This document shows, in pieces, positions 24,266-33,568 of a stretch of DNA of 64,000 nt. This DNA comes from Candidatus Alistipes faecigallinarum (GTDB lineage Bacteria; Bacteroidota; Bacteroidia; Bacteroidales; Rikenellaceae). The first letter of the stretch is position 1. Every line of letters begins with the position of its first letter. The notes beneath the pieces were generated by a model. The model had not been told where the DNA came from. It saw nothing but the letters and a program-made list of their open reading frames with translations, and ran no database searches. The DNA is taken from NCBI GenBank assembly GCA_019115605.1, contig DXDG01000009.1:1-64000 (forward strand). The letters run 5' to 3'. Made by a program: the position numbers and the translations under genes.

Positions 24266-27200
24266 TCAGACAACCCGTTCGATCCGGCCCTGCCGGACAT
24301 ACCACAGATACCCTTCGGTGCGGGAGTATCCCATCTTGCGGAGCAGCGTGCAGTAGCTGCCGATCTGGCGGCGGTAGCGTTCCGCATCGCGTTCGCCGAA
24401 CTTGTAATCGACAACCACGGCTCTGTCGCCGGCGATCATCACGCGGTCGGGGCGCCGTGTCGCACCGTCGTCGGTTGCCGCCGGGCCTGCATGCGGCAGA
24501 ATGATCTCCTGCTCGTTGCGCACCTGCTCCCAGCCGCCGCCGAACCATTCGCTCACCTCGGGCCGTTCGAGCGCCCGGTCGATCTGTTCCCCGAGCCGTG
24601 CGGCCTCTTCGGCCGTCAGCGTGCCGTCGGCCTGCATGGCCGCCACCGCGGCACGGATCTCCGGCACGTCGGCCGCCTGTTCGAAGGCCCGGTGCATCAG
24701 GATGCCGAAATTCCGGGGTGCGAGCTCCTGTTCGCCCCCCTGCTCGAAATAGCGCGCCTCGGGAAGGCGCAGCCGGAGCTTCGCCACGGCGGTGGGGTAG
24801 CTCTCCAGTACGACATGGCGGGTTTCGGCCGACGTCCGTTTTCCGGCCACAGGCCCCGCAAACTCCCCGAAACGATAGTGCTCGCCCCGTTCGTCGGAGC
24901 AGTGGCTCCCTTCGAGCGCGCCCGCGCGCGCCCGCTCTCCCTCCACATCGAGACTCTGCAGCAGCATGCCGCCTACGGTCCGTTCGCTCTTTTGCGGGAT
25001 GAACAGATGCAGCGATTCGGCGGCGCGCGTCAGGGCCACGTAGAGCAGGTTGATGTTGTCGACATGGGCATAGACCAGTTCGCGGTAGTATTCGGCCGCA
25101 AAACCCGATTCGGCCATTGCCTTCTTGTAGCGTACGGGGAAAGGGCCGATTGCGGAGGCTTCGTCGCCGCGGGCTTCGGCCCAGACGATGTTCTGGATGT
25201 TGCCGCCCGATTTGGGATCGAGCTGCCAGGAGCAGTAGGGGACGATGACGGCCCGTTTTTCGAGCCCCTTGGCCTTGTGTACGGTGGTGATCTCGACGGT
25301 CGTGCTGCTCTGTTCGACACTCAGCGAACGGTTCCGGCCCTGTTCGTCCCACCAGCGGAGGAAGAGGGCGATGTCGGCGATCTTCGTGGCCGAGAAGGCG
25401 ATGATCTGTTCGTGCAGGGCCTGCATGTAGGCAATCCCGCTTCGCTCGTGCTGCAGTTCGTAGCGCATGACGATTCGTTCGAACGCCTCTTCGGGCGACA
25501 GCAGGCGGATCGACCGGAAGAAGGCGACCTCTTCGTCCGGCAGCGGCTCGTCGAATGCCCGCCCGAGATAGCGGTTGAAGACGGCGCGGTTGAGCGTGTC
25601 TTCGGGTTCGAGCGCCAGGTGCAGCGCCGCGATGAGGAACGAGCTGACGGGGGCATTGCCCACGATGAGCGCCTCCTGCGTCATGACGTCGAAACGGTAG
25701 CGGTGATCTTCGTTACGGCTCTTGAAGGCGAGCAGCTCGGCGGCGACCTTTGCGCCGTCCGTGGCGCCGCGCACGAGGATCATGATCTCCGACGGGCGGA
25801 AACCCCGGTCGATCAGCTCGCAGATACGTTCCACGACGGGCGGACGTTCGGCAAAGGTCTCGATCGATACGTAGCCGGCGTGTTCCTCGCGGCGCCGCGC
25901 CACCTGCTTGTGGTCGCGGTAGGCGTTGGCCAGCGTATCGTGCAGCGCTGCGGCTTCATCCGGCGACAGATCGCCCCGTTCGGCCGCTGCGGCGATCTGG
26001 GCGTTGAGCGCCCGGTTGTCCTCCGTGACGATGCGGTCGATCGCCTCGTTGTTGAATGCCACGATCGTCGGCAGGCTGCGCCAGTTCTCCCGAAGCACCT
26101 CGACCTGCGTGTCGCGCCTCCCGAGGGCGCGCTGCGCCTCCTCGTGCAGCAGCCGCCAGTCGCCGCCGCGCCAGCGGTAGATCGACTGCTTGATGTCGCC
26201 CACGATCAGCACGGAGTTCTCCTCGGACTGCGCCATGGCATTCTGCAGCAGCGGCAGGAAATTCTCCCATTCGCGCACGGAGGTATCCTGAAACTCGTCG
26301 ATCATGAAGCGTTCGTAGCGGTTGCCCACCTTTTCGTAGATGAACGGGGCGTCGTTGCGCCCGATAAATTCCGCAAGCAGGTACTTCGTCTCCGGGAGCA
26401 GCATCGTGTTCTGCTCGGCGCACAACTGCTGCACCTGGGCGTAGAGATCCGACAGCAGGGCGAAGCTGCGGTAGTTCTCCCGCAGCAGGTCGCAGGTGTT
26501 CCAGCTCCGGAGATTGGTGTCGTAGAGGTCGCACAACGTCTGCAGTTTCGGCTGCAACTCGCCGACGAGCTGTTCGGCCGCGGAGCCCTTTGCGGCCCAT
26601 CCCGCGGAATCCGCCGCCCGCTTGCGGACGGTCTCCGTCGGGGCCTTCATCTCGCCCCGGGCTATGGCGTAGAAGTAGTTGGCGAAGCTGCGGCTCTTGC
26701 CCGAGAAGTCGGCGGCCGTGAGCCCGGCCCGTTCGATGGCGGCGACCGCATCGGCCGCCACCCGGCGCATCCGTTCGCGCGAGGCCAGTGCCCGCGAGGT
26801 CGCGCGGGCTACGATCGCTCCGAGCTCCTCCTTGGACCGGGCATGGGCGAGGATCTCCTTGTTGCGCTCCTTGAACAGCTCGCCGCCCAGCGCGAGGATG
26901 CCGTCGCGTATGTCCCATTTGCGGCCGTCGTCGATGCGCTCCTGCACGAAGGCCGTGAGCCATCGTTCGAGGTCCGGGTCGTCGGTGATCCGGTCGATCA
27001 GCGTATCGGCGCTTTTCGAGAGTACCGAGGCGGTTTCGATCTCGACGTTGTAGTTCAGATCGAGCCCCAGTTCCCGGATAAAGGCCCGCAGGATGCGCTG
27101 AAAGAAGGTGTCGATCGTCAGCACGGTGAAGTGCGAATAGTCGTGCAGGATCCGGGAACGCACCTCAGCGGCCCGTTTGCGCACGCTCGGGGCGTCGAGT

Positions 27201-27430
27201 CCCGTTTCGCGGCACAGATCCTCGAGATAGCTGCTTGCGGCTCCCGAGGCCAGCGTATGGATCTCCTTCAGAATACGCGACTTCATCTCCTCGGTAGCCT
27301 TGTTCGTGAAGGTTACGGCGAGGATGTGGCGGTAGAGATCGGGGCGGCCGATCACGTCGCGGACATATTTGTAGGCCAGCTGGTAGGTCTTTCCCGACCC
27401 GGCGCTCGCATTCAGGATTTTGGCTCTCAC
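24266..27430 (-). CDS. UvrD/RecB-type helicase-nuclease (AddA-like)
   Basis: About 1054 residues. Superfamily 1A helicase motifs appear in order: Walker A NASAGSGKTY, HILAVTFTNKATEEM (Ia), Walker B MIDEFQDTS, VGDIKQSIYRWRGG (III) and TVHKAKGLEKRAV (V). The C-terminus has a PD-(D/E)XK nuclease module around RPDRVMIAGDRAVVVDYKFGE. It processes double-strand breaks with the AddB-like protein at 28342. The start is taken as GTG 27430 (reading VRAKILNASAGSGKT) because homologues start close to the Walker A; an ATG at 27526 is the alternative and would lie 15 bases from the divergent gene. The partner is separated by a GIN-domain gene on the opposite strand. Confidence 0.9.
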   Translation of the reverse strand: MRAKILNASAGSGKTYQLAYKYVRDVIGRPDLYRHILAVTFTNKATEEMKSRILKEIHTLASGAASSYLEDLCRETGLDAPSVRKRAAEVRSRILHDYSHFTVLTIDTFFQRILRAFIRELGLDLNYNVEIETASVLSKSADTLIDRITDDPDLERWLTAFVQERIDDGRKWDIRDGILALGGELFKERNKEILAHARSKEELGAIVARATSRALASRERMRRVAADAVAAIERAGLTAADFSGKSRSFANYFYAIARGEMKAPTETVRKRAADSAGWAAKGSAAEQLVGELQPKLQTLCDLYDTNLRSWNTCDLLRENYRSFALLSDLYAQVQQLCAEQNTMLLPETKYLLAEFIGRNDAPFIYEKVGNRYERFMIDEFQDTSVREWENFLPLLQNAMAQSEENSVLIVGDIKQSIYRWRGGDWRLLHEEAQRALGRRDTQVEVLRENWRSLPTIVAFNNEAIDRIVTEDNRALNAQIAAAAERGDLSPDEAAALHDTLANAYRDHKQVARRREEHAGYVSIETFAERPPVVERICELIDRGFRPSEIMILVRGATDGAKVAAELLAFKSRNEDHRYRFDVMTQEALIVGNAPVSSFLIAALHLALEPEDTLNRAVFNRYLGRAFDEPLPDEEVAFFRSIRLLSPEEAFERIVMRYELQHERSGIAYMQALHEQIIAFSATKIADIALFLRWWDEQGRNRSLSVEQSSTTVEITTVHKAKGLEKRAVIVPYCSWQLDPKSGGNIQNIVWAEARGDEASAIGPFPVRYKKAMAESGFAAEYYRELVYAHVDNINLLYVALTRAAESLHLFIPQKSERTVGGMLLQSLDVEGERARAGALEGSHCSDERGEHYRFGEFAGPVAGKRTSAETRHVVLESYPTAVAKLRLRLPEARYFEQGGEQELAPRNFGILMHRAFEQAADVPEIRAAVAAMQADGTLTAEEAARLGEQIDRALERPEVSEWFGGGWEQVRNEQEIILPHAGPAATDDGATRRPDRVMIAGDRAVVVDYKFGERDAERYRRQIGSYCTLLRKMGYSRTEGYLWYVRQGRIERVV

Positions 27431-27540
27431 GCTCTCTGGAATGTCGTTTTTTTCGATAGTAAATGTACGAAACAAATCCCGAACTTCGCAAGAATTTCGT
27501 AAATTAGCCGAAGTATTTGCACACACAAGACCTGCGAATG

Positions 27541-28311
27541 ATGAAGCGACTGATTCTTACGACCCTTTCCGCCGCGGCGGCCGCAACGCTTGTTTCGGGA
27601 GCCCTTCTGTCTCCTGCCGCAGCCGTGAACCGCATGTCGGATGAACGGCCCGCCGTCGAGGCCGATTCGACGGATGCCGGAGCGCGCAGCGAGTGGCTGC
27701 CGCTCTTCACGGCCGTCGAGGTGGCGGCCCCGGTGGATATCCGTTTTGTCGAGGTGCCCGATACGGAGGCTCCGAAGATCGTCTACGATACGAAAGGCTC
27801 CTATACGACAAAATTCCGCGCCGAGGTGCGCGACCGGGTGCTGCGCATCTTCGAACGCCGCGATGCGCGCCGCACGGAGCGCACGACCGTCACGGTCTGC
27901 TACAATGCGCTGGAGCGAATCTCCGTCCGGGATGCCGCGGTGCTCTTCGACGGGCGGCTCAAGGCGCCGCTGCTGGATCTTGCGGTGGGTGAAGGGGCTC
28001 ACCTGACGGCCGCCCTGGAGGTGCAGGACCTGCAGATGGAGCTGACGGGACACGCCGCGGCCGAACTGTCGGGCACGGCCCGTTACCTCACGCTCTTTGT
28101 CTCGACGGGCAAGGTCGAGGCCACGGCGCTCGAATCGATGTCCGTGCGGGTGAATGCAGCCGGTTCGGGACACGCCGCACTGTGGGTTACCGACCGCCTC
28201 GAGGCGAAGACCTCCACGGGTGGAACGGTTGTCTACAAGGGAGATCCGGCCATTCTGCTAACCGGCGAGAAGTTCATGGGCGGCAGCATCTCCCGCCTTG
28301 AAGAGGAGTAG
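27541..28311 (+). CDS. Secreted GIN-domain protein (DUF2807)
   Basis: A 256-residue exported protein with a signal peptide (MKRLILTTLSAAAAATLVSGALL) and a right-handed beta-helix pattern of short repeats (SVRDAAVLFDGRLKAPLLDLAV, LQMELTGHAAAELSGTARYLTL) typical of the head GIN/auto-transporter-adhesin-like domain of Bacteroidetes. It is thought to be periplasmic or surface exposed; function is unknown in the family. ATG 27538 immediately before is an alternative. It is divergent from the AddA-like gene, and AddB begins 30 bases later, so it shares a transcript with a DNA-repair gene, an odd pairing. Confidence 0.82.
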   Translation: MKRLILTTLSAAAAATLVSGALLSPAAAVNRMSDERPAVEADSTDAGARSEWLPLFTAVEVAAPVDIRFVEVPDTEAPKIVYDTKGSYTTKFRAEVRDRVLRIFERRDARRTERTTVTVCYNALERISVRDAAVLFDGRLKAPLLDLAVGEGAHLTAALEVQDLQMELTGHAAAELSGTARYLTLFVSTGKVEATALESMSVRVNAAGSGHAALWVTDRLEAKTSTGGTVVYKGDPAILLTGEKFMGGSISRLEEE

Positions 28312-28341
28312 TTGCAACAGTCGCCCCTGCGTTTCCGGATC

Positions 28342-31182
28342 ATGAAAACCTTTCTCGAAGAGGTCGCTGCAGACCTGTATGCCCGTTACGGGGAGTCGCT
28401 TGCCGATCGCGCCGTGCTCTTTCCCTCGCGCCGTGCGCGGCTCTTCTTCACCGAAGCCCTCGCCGCCAGGGTAAGCCGTCCGATGTGGCAGCCCGAGTGG
28501 ACAACCGTCGATGAGCTGATGACCGAGATCTCGGAGCTCCGCACGGGCGACCGGCTGCGTCTGATCACCGAGCTCTACCGCATCTATTCGGAATACCATA
28601 CCGAAACGTTCGATCACTTCTATTTCTGGGGCGACATGCTCCTGGCGGATTTCGACACGATCGACAAGTACCGGATCGACGCCTCGATGCTCTTCCGCAA
28701 CATCGAGCAGATCAAGGAGATCGAGGCCGATATCTCCTATCTGACCCCCGAGCAGCTGCGGATCATCGCCTTCTGGTCGTCGCTCGGCCCCGAAACGGAC
28801 CTTTCGGAGGAGAAGCGGCGCTTTCTGGCCATCTGGCGGACACTGGGCCCCATCTACCGCCGTTTCCGCGAACGGCTTCTGGAGCTGGGCATCGCCTACA
28901 ACGGCATGGTGCAGCGCGCCGCCGCCGACCGCATCCGCGAGGGATCGTTTTCGTTCGACCGCCCGCGGCGCTTTGTCGTTGCGGGCTTCAATGCACTCAC
29001 AGCCTGCGAGAAGATCCTCTTCGGCTTTCTCGCTACGGCCGCCGAGACCGATTTTTACTGGGATTACGACTCCTACTACCGCGACCGTCCGGAGCAGGAG
29101 GCCGGCATGTTCATCCGCGAGAATCTCGTGCGTTTTCCGCCGCGCGCGGAACTTGTGCACGACGTCCTGTCGGAGAAGAAGGAGCTTACCGCCGTGGCGG
29201 CCTGCTCGAATGCCGTGCAGTGCAAGTACGTGGCGACGATTCTCGGACGCCTTGCCGAACGGGGCCCCCTGGGCAAGGAGACGGCCATCGTGCTGACGGA
29301 CGAGAACCTGCTGCTGCCGCTGCTGCACGCGCTGCCGGCCGATCTGGGAAGTATCAACGTAACGATGGGTTATCCGCTGCGTTCGAGCCTGGCCTATACC
29401 TTTGTCGAACGCCTCGTCGAGCTGCAGCACCACCGCCGGACGAAGGGCGCGGGCTGCACGTTCTACCATGCGGATGTCGTCGGACTGTTGGCGCATCCCT
29501 ATCTGGCCGGATGCGATGCCGCACGGATGAAGCAGCTGCAGGAGGAGATTACGCGCGAGCGGCGAATCGCCGTGGATGCCGCCTGGCTCGGACAGAACGA
29601 CCTGCTGCGGCTTGTCTTCCGGGCAGCTCCCGACTGGCGGAGCCTCTCCGACTGGCTCTCGGAGGTGATCTCCGCCGTGGTGCGTCAGCCCTACGAGGGG
29701 GACGATGTCCGGCTGCGGACGGAATTTCTGGCCGTCATTGCCGAGGAGGTCGCACGGCTTCGCAACTCGCTGGACGATTGTACGATCGATCCCACGCCGG
29801 AGATCTACGTCTCGCTGCTGCGCCGCCACCTGCAGACGCTGCGCATTCCCTACGAGGGGGAGCCGCTCGAAGGCGTTCAGGTCATGGGAATCCTCGAGAC
29901 GCGCAACCTCGATTTCGAGAATGTCATCATCCTTTCGATGAACGACGACAACTTCCCGGGCAACCGCACCACGCAGTCGTCGTTCATTCCCTACAACCTG
30001 CGGGCGGCCTACGGACTGCCCACTCCCGAGCACCACGAGGGTGTCTACGCCTACTATTTCTATCGCCTGATCCAGCGCGCCCGCCGCGTGTGGATGCTCT
30101 ACTGCGCCCATGCCGACGACAAGTCCACGGGCGAGCCGAGCCGTTACATCCGCCAGCTGGAGTACGAGAGCGGCTTCCCGCTGCAGCGTGTCGAGGTCGG
30201 TGTCGATGTCAATCTCGCCGCCGCGGCACCGATCGAGGTGGCGAAGGATGAACGGATTCTGCTGAGCCTCGACCGCTTCACCGACCCCGCGTCGAAGGCG
30301 ACGCTTTCGCCCACGGCCTTCTTCCGCTATGTCGCCTGTCCGCTGCGCTTCTATTTCCACTCCGTGGCGCGGCTCGCCACCGACGACGAGATCTCCGAGG
30401 AGATCGATGCCCCGATGTTCGGAACGATCCTCCATGCCGCCGTGCAGCGCCTCTATACCCGTATCGAGGGAGAATCGCACCCCGGCGGAACGCTGCGGGC
30501 GCTGATCCGTTCCGGAGAGGTCGCCGCGGCCGTCGAAGGGGCGATCAACGAACACTATCTGAAGGATCCGAAGGCCACGGCCTCCGACTATACGGGCAAT
30601 CTGGTGCTGGTCAAGGATATCGTCGTCCGCTATCTCAAGGGCGGAGTGATGCCTTACGACGCTGCGCATGACGCCTTCCGCGTCGAGGGCCTTGAACACG
30701 AGGTGGCCTACGGTTTCGATTTCGAGACGGCGGCCGGTCCCCGCACGATGAAGTTTTCGGGCATTGCCGACCGCATCGACCGCCTGGACGACGGCACGCT
30801 GCGCGTGGTGGACTACAAGACCGGAACCCCGCATCTGGATTTCGACGGTCTGGACAACCTCTTTCACGGTACGGGCCGGCAGCGGCTGTCGAATATCCTT
30901 CAGACGCTGCTCTACGCCATGATGCTCTACCGCGGGCAGGGAACCGATGCCACGCCGGCGCTCTACTATGTGCGGGCGATGCACCGCGAGGACTATTCGC
31001 CGCTGCTGGTCGATCACCATGACGGCCTTGCGGGTGCCCCCTATTCCTGCTATGCGGGACGTTTCGAGGAGCTCGTGCGCGAAACCCTTGCCGAGATCTA
31101 CGATCCCGGGGTGCCGTTCCGGCAGTGCACCGATCCGGACAGCTGCCAGTATTGCGACTTCAACGTCATCTGCAAACGGTAG
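28342..31182 (+). CDS. PD-(D/E)XK nuclease family protein (AddB-like)
   Basis: A 946-residue protein. The N-terminal two-thirds is an inactivated helicase-like region (FPSRRARLFFTEAL; EGVQVMGILETRNLDFENVI resembles motif V), and the C-terminus is a RecB-type nuclease with LRVVDYKTGTP. Cysteines in YVACPLRFYF and in the final CTDPDSCQYCDFNVIC have the spacing that holds the 4Fe-4S cluster of AddB. With the AddA-like helicase-nuclease it would resect double-strand ends for RecA loading. The start at ATG 28342 (MKTFLEEVAADLYARYG) is preferred to a TTG at 28312. A terminator follows. Confidence 0.9.
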   Translation: MKTFLEEVAADLYARYGESLADRAVLFPSRRARLFFTEALAARVSRPMWQPEWTTVDELMTEISELRTGDRLRLITELYRIYSEYHTETFDHFYFWGDMLLADFDTIDKYRIDASMLFRNIEQIKEIEADISYLTPEQLRIIAFWSSLGPETDLSEEKRRFLAIWRTLGPIYRRFRERLLELGIAYNGMVQRAAADRIREGSFSFDRPRRFVVAGFNALTACEKILFGFLATAAETDFYWDYDSYYRDRPEQEAGMFIRENLVRFPPRAELVHDVLSEKKELTAVAACSNAVQCKYVATILGRLAERGPLGKETAIVLTDENLLLPLLHALPADLGSINVTMGYPLRSSLAYTFVERLVELQHHRRTKGAGCTFYHADVVGLLAHPYLAGCDAARMKQLQEEITRERRIAVDAAWLGQNDLLRLVFRAAPDWRSLSDWLSEVISAVVRQPYEGDDVRLRTEFLAVIAEEVARLRNSLDDCTIDPTPEIYVSLLRRHLQTLRIPYEGEPLEGVQVMGILETRNLDFENVIILSMNDDNFPGNRTTQSSFIPYNLRAAYGLPTPEHHEGVYAYYFYRLIQRARRVWMLYCAHADDKSTGEPSRYIRQLEYESGFPLQRVEVGVDVNLAAAAPIEVAKDERILLSLDRFTDPASKATLSPTAFFRYVACPLRFYFHSVARLATDDEISEEIDAPMFGTILHAAVQRLYTRIEGESHPGGTLRALIRSGEVAAAVEGAINEHYLKDPKATASDYTGNLVLVKDIVVRYLKGGVMPYDAAHDAFRVEGLEHEVAYGFDFETAAGPRTMKFSGIADRIDRLDDGTLRVVDYKTGTPHLDFDGLDNLFHGTGRQRLSNILQTLLYAMMLYRGQGTDATPALYYVRAMHREDYSPLLVDHHDGLAGAPYSCYAGRFEELVRETLAEIYDPGVPFRQCTDPDSCQYCDFNVICKR

Positions 31183-31206
31183 CCGGGCCGGCCGTCTGAA
31201 AAACAG

Positions 31207-31239
31207 GCCCCGCAATCCATCGGGTATTGCGGGGCTTTT
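31207..31239 (+). terminator. Terminator after the AddB-like gene
   Basis: GCCCCGCAAT (31207-31216) pairs with ATTGCGGGGC (31226-31235), then TTTT. Confidence 0.85.
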
Positions 31240-31267
31240 GCTTTCGGTCCGTTCGCCGGGGATCCTG

Positions 31268-32548
31268 CTACCATCCGTTCTCCTCCATGAGCGGGTAGAT
31301 GAGCCAGATGAAAATCGCGAAGAGCACGACGAGCATCACGGTCATGTAGAATCCATGGATCAGCACGGCCTTGACTGCGGTTTTGCCCCAGTCGTTGCGG
31401 TAGATGCGGTGGAAGGCGAAAACCATGTGCAGCAGGTAGAGTACAAGCAGAAGAAGCGCATAGTTTCCCGGATGCTCGATCCAGTGGGCGCCGAGCAGCA
31501 GGATGAAGACCAGAATAAGCTGCACGGAGTGCAGGTGCAGCGCCGTAACGAAATGGCCCATGTAGTGCATGCGGCTTTTGCGGAAGAAGAGGCGCAGCAG
31601 CAGGGCGAAGAAGGGGATGAAGAGCAGCAGGATGACGGGCAGCCACTGCGAGAGCCAGCCGATGACCTCCTCGTAGATCATTTCGCGGTGGAGCTGCTGC
31701 ACTTCGTCCTGTTCGAACAGGGAGTCGGGGCGCCGGGGGTCTTCGCTGCTCCAGTAGATCGAGTCGCGGGGTGCGGCGACGAGATATCCGTCTTCGATCA
31801 GATAGACCGGGAGACGGACCTGCAGCGTATCGGGCCCCGGACGGTCGCGGACCTCGACCAGCGACTCCAGCCCCTCGAAGACCTCCCGGGCATCTCCCAC
31901 CCAGATGACCGTATCCCGATTGAGGGCGTCGACATCCTCCACGAACTCGTTCTGCAGCGATTGGAGAACCCGCGGGTCACGGAGGGCCGAGAGTTCTCTT
32001 TGCGAGGCGTTCAGGGCCTTGTCGGCCTCGGGAATGAAGAAGGCCACGGCCAGGAAGAAGAGCGCCGAGATGAACATGAACAGCCGCAGCGGATGAACGT
32101 AGGAGTTGATCTTTCCGGCATTGAACTCCAGCGTCAGCAGTCCCGGGCGGCGGAAGAGCAGCCAGAGGGTCTGCCACACCTCGCTGTCGAACTGATAGAC
32201 GTTCTCGAAGTATTGCTTGAAGTATTTCCAGAAGGGCTGTTCCGGATCGAGCGCATACTGTCCGCAGCGGTGGCAGTACATGCCGTAGAGCCGTTCGCCG
32301 CAGTTCTTGCAGTGCGTGTATCCGGGCACCGACTTGTGGCGGATGCGGCGCAGCCGGTTGTATTCGATCCGGCGGAGAATGGCCTTTCGGCGCTGCCGGA
32401 GCCGCTGCCGCCAGGAGGATTCCGCATGTGCGGAGGTCTTGTCGGGTGCCGGGTCATCCGGCGGCAGCGAAGATGCCGCCGCCGTCGGGTCTTTTGCCGT
32501 TTCGGCGGATATTTCCGTGTCGTGTTGCCGCAGATCGGGATTTTTCAT
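31268..32548 (-). CDS. DUF3667-like membrane protein with zinc ribbon
   Basis: A 426-residue protein: a polar N-terminus of about 55 residues, an arginine-rich stretch, a zinc-ribbon (HCKNCGERLYGMYCHRCGQ, two CxxC pairs) around residue 80, then four to six membrane helices, with a soluble region of about 130 residues after the first. This order (short zinc ribbon, LLFRRPGLLTLEFNAGKI, then helices) is that of Bacteroidetes DUF3667 proteins, whose role is unknown. The start at 32548 follows from the promoter at 32573-32602; an upstream ATG at 32665 would lie beyond the promoter. Confidence 0.82.
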   Translation of the reverse strand: MKNPDLRQHDTEISAETAKDPTAAASSLPPDDPAPDKTSAHAESSWRQRLRQRRKAILRRIEYNRLRRIRHKSVPGYTHCKNCGERLYGMYCHRCGQYALDPEQPFWKYFKQYFENVYQFDSEVWQTLWLLFRRPGLLTLEFNAGKINSYVHPLRLFMFISALFFLAVAFFIPEADKALNASQRELSALRDPRVLQSLQNEFVEDVDALNRDTVIWVGDAREVFEGLESLVEVRDRPGPDTLQVRLPVYLIEDGYLVAAPRDSIYWSSEDPRRPDSLFEQDEVQQLHREMIYEEVIGWLSQWLPVILLLFIPFFALLLRLFFRKSRMHYMGHFVTALHLHSVQLILVFILLLGAHWIEHPGNYALLLLVLYLLHMVFAFHRIYRNDWGKTAVKAVLIHGFYMTVMLVVLFAIFIWLIYPLMEENGW

Positions 32549-32572
32549 CGGTTGCTCGAAAAAAAAGATGCA

Positions 32573-32602
32573 CAAAGATACATTATTCCCCGAATTTTGC
32601 AA
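32573..32602 (-). promoter_or_regulatory. Promoter of the DUF3667-like gene
   Basis: Minus strand: TTG (32600-32602), 19-bp spacer, TATCTTTG (32573-32580), 25 bases before the ATG. Confidence 0.8.
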
Positions 32603-32625
32603 GGACGGAAAAATGTGTAACTTTG
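32596..32625 (+). promoter_or_regulatory. Divergent promoter of the His/Pro-rich lipoprotein
   Basis: TTTG (32596-32599), 18-bp spacer, TAACTTTG (32618-32625). Its -33 element abuts the -33 of the opposite promoter. Confidence 0.75.
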
Positions 32626-32655
32626 TATACGGAAACAACCTGACACCCTCGTACG

Positions 32656-32898
32656 ATGAAAACACGCAGATTCTGGAGCTGGTGCCTCCTTCTGACGGTG
32701 CTGCTTGCCTCCTCGTGCGCCGTGCAGCAGCCGCCGCGCCACCGTCATCCCCGGCCGCCCTATGAGGCGCCGCATCCCGGCCATCCCGGCCATCCCCGGC
32801 ATCCGGAGAAACCCAAGAAGCCTAAAAAACCTAAAAAACACAAGAAGGGCGAAATGCCGCCACCGCCTCCCGCCCGACTGGCGGAGCGGGGCTGGTAG
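32656..32898 (+). CDS. Small His/Pro/Lys-rich lipoprotein
   Basis: An 80-residue protein with a lipoprotein signal (LLLTVLLASSC, lipid cysteine about residue 21) and a mature part of simple repeats: PRHRHPRPP, then HPGHPGHPRHPEK, then KPKKPKKPKKHKKG. Seven or more histidines alternate with proline, which could bind Ni, Zn, Cu or heme, and the polylysine/proline tail could contact peptidoglycan or lipopolysaccharide. No family recognised. It has its own promoter and ends 6 bases from the convergent HAD gene. Confidence 0.72.
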   Translation: MKTRRFWSWCLLLTVLLASSCAVQQPPRHRHPRPPYEAPHPGHPGHPRHPEKPKKPKKPKKHKKGEMPPPPPARLAERGW

Positions 32899-32904
32899 AA
32901 CCCG

Positions 32905-33552
32905 TCAGAGCCTGACGACGAAGTAGCCGGCGCCGCTGCGGCGTGCGGCTTCGATGCCGATCTCCGAATCCTCGAAGATCAGCGTTTCACGCGGCGTGCA
33001 CCCTTCGCGGCGCATGGCCTCCAGAAAACAGTCCGGCGCAGGCTTGCTGTGCGCAATATCCGGACCGGCCAGAATGCCGTCCACCCGGCCGAGCGGAGCT
33101 TCGTCTTCCGCCCGGCCTTTTTCGTGGCGCGCGCCGATATCCGATCCGGCGGCAGCCGTTACCGGGCCTCCGATCCCGAGGTGGCGCATGGCGTTTTCGA
33201 TGTTCTCGCGGCTTCCCGTCGAGACGATCCATACGCGGCCGCCCTGTGCGCGGAACTGACAGCAGAAATCCCACAGCGGCCGGTTGAGCCGCAGCGTGTC
33301 GAAGAAGGCGGGGTAGAGCGCGATCTTGCGGCGCCGCAGGCGGTCGCGCTCCGCGGGATTCTGAATGCCGAAGCGGGTGAGAAACTCCTCGCAGCGCATG
33401 CCGAAATAGCGGGCGGCATACTCCTCCTCGGAGAGCGTGTAGCCCGCCTCGCGCAGCGTGGCGACGTAGGCGAGCGTATTGGCCCGCCGCGTGTCGGCCA
33501 GCGTGCCGTCGAAGTCGAGCAACAGCAGTCGGATTCGGGTGTTGTCGGTCAT
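32905..33552 (-). CDS. HAD-superfamily phosphatase (beta-phosphoglucomutase/phosphoglycolate phosphatase-like)
   Basis: A 215-residue subfamily IA HAD enzyme. Motif I is LLDFDGTLADT with both catalytic aspartates, motif II IVSTGSREN, the motif III lysine lies in HSKPAPDCF, and motif IV is IFEDSEIGIEAA. An alpha-helical cap spans residues 20-90. It dephosphorylates or isomerises small phosphorylated sugars; the substrate is not evident. It starts 16 bases after the first M23 peptidase gene ends and is probably the last gene of that operon. Confidence 0.88.
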   Translation of the reverse strand: MTDNTRIRLLLLDFDGTLADTRRANTLAYVATLREAGYTLSEEEYAARYFGMRCEEFLTRFGIQNPAERDRLRRRKIALYPAFFDTLRLNRPLWDFCCQFRAQGGRVWIVSTGSRENIENAMRHLGIGGPVTAAAGSDIGARHEKGRAEDEAPLGRVDGILAGPDIAHSKPAPDCFLEAMRREGCTPRETLIFEDSEIGIEAARRSGAGYFVVRL

Positions 33553-33568
33553 CGTGCGGAAAGGGGTG

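Noticed and set aside
28258..31215. A 985-codon antisense open frame over the AddB-like gene
   Set aside because: The plus strand encodes recognisable nuclease motifs over the same region; the antisense product has no signal, fold or family features. Similar shadows over the porin, alaS and the large secreted protein (60483-63425) were rejected for the same reason.
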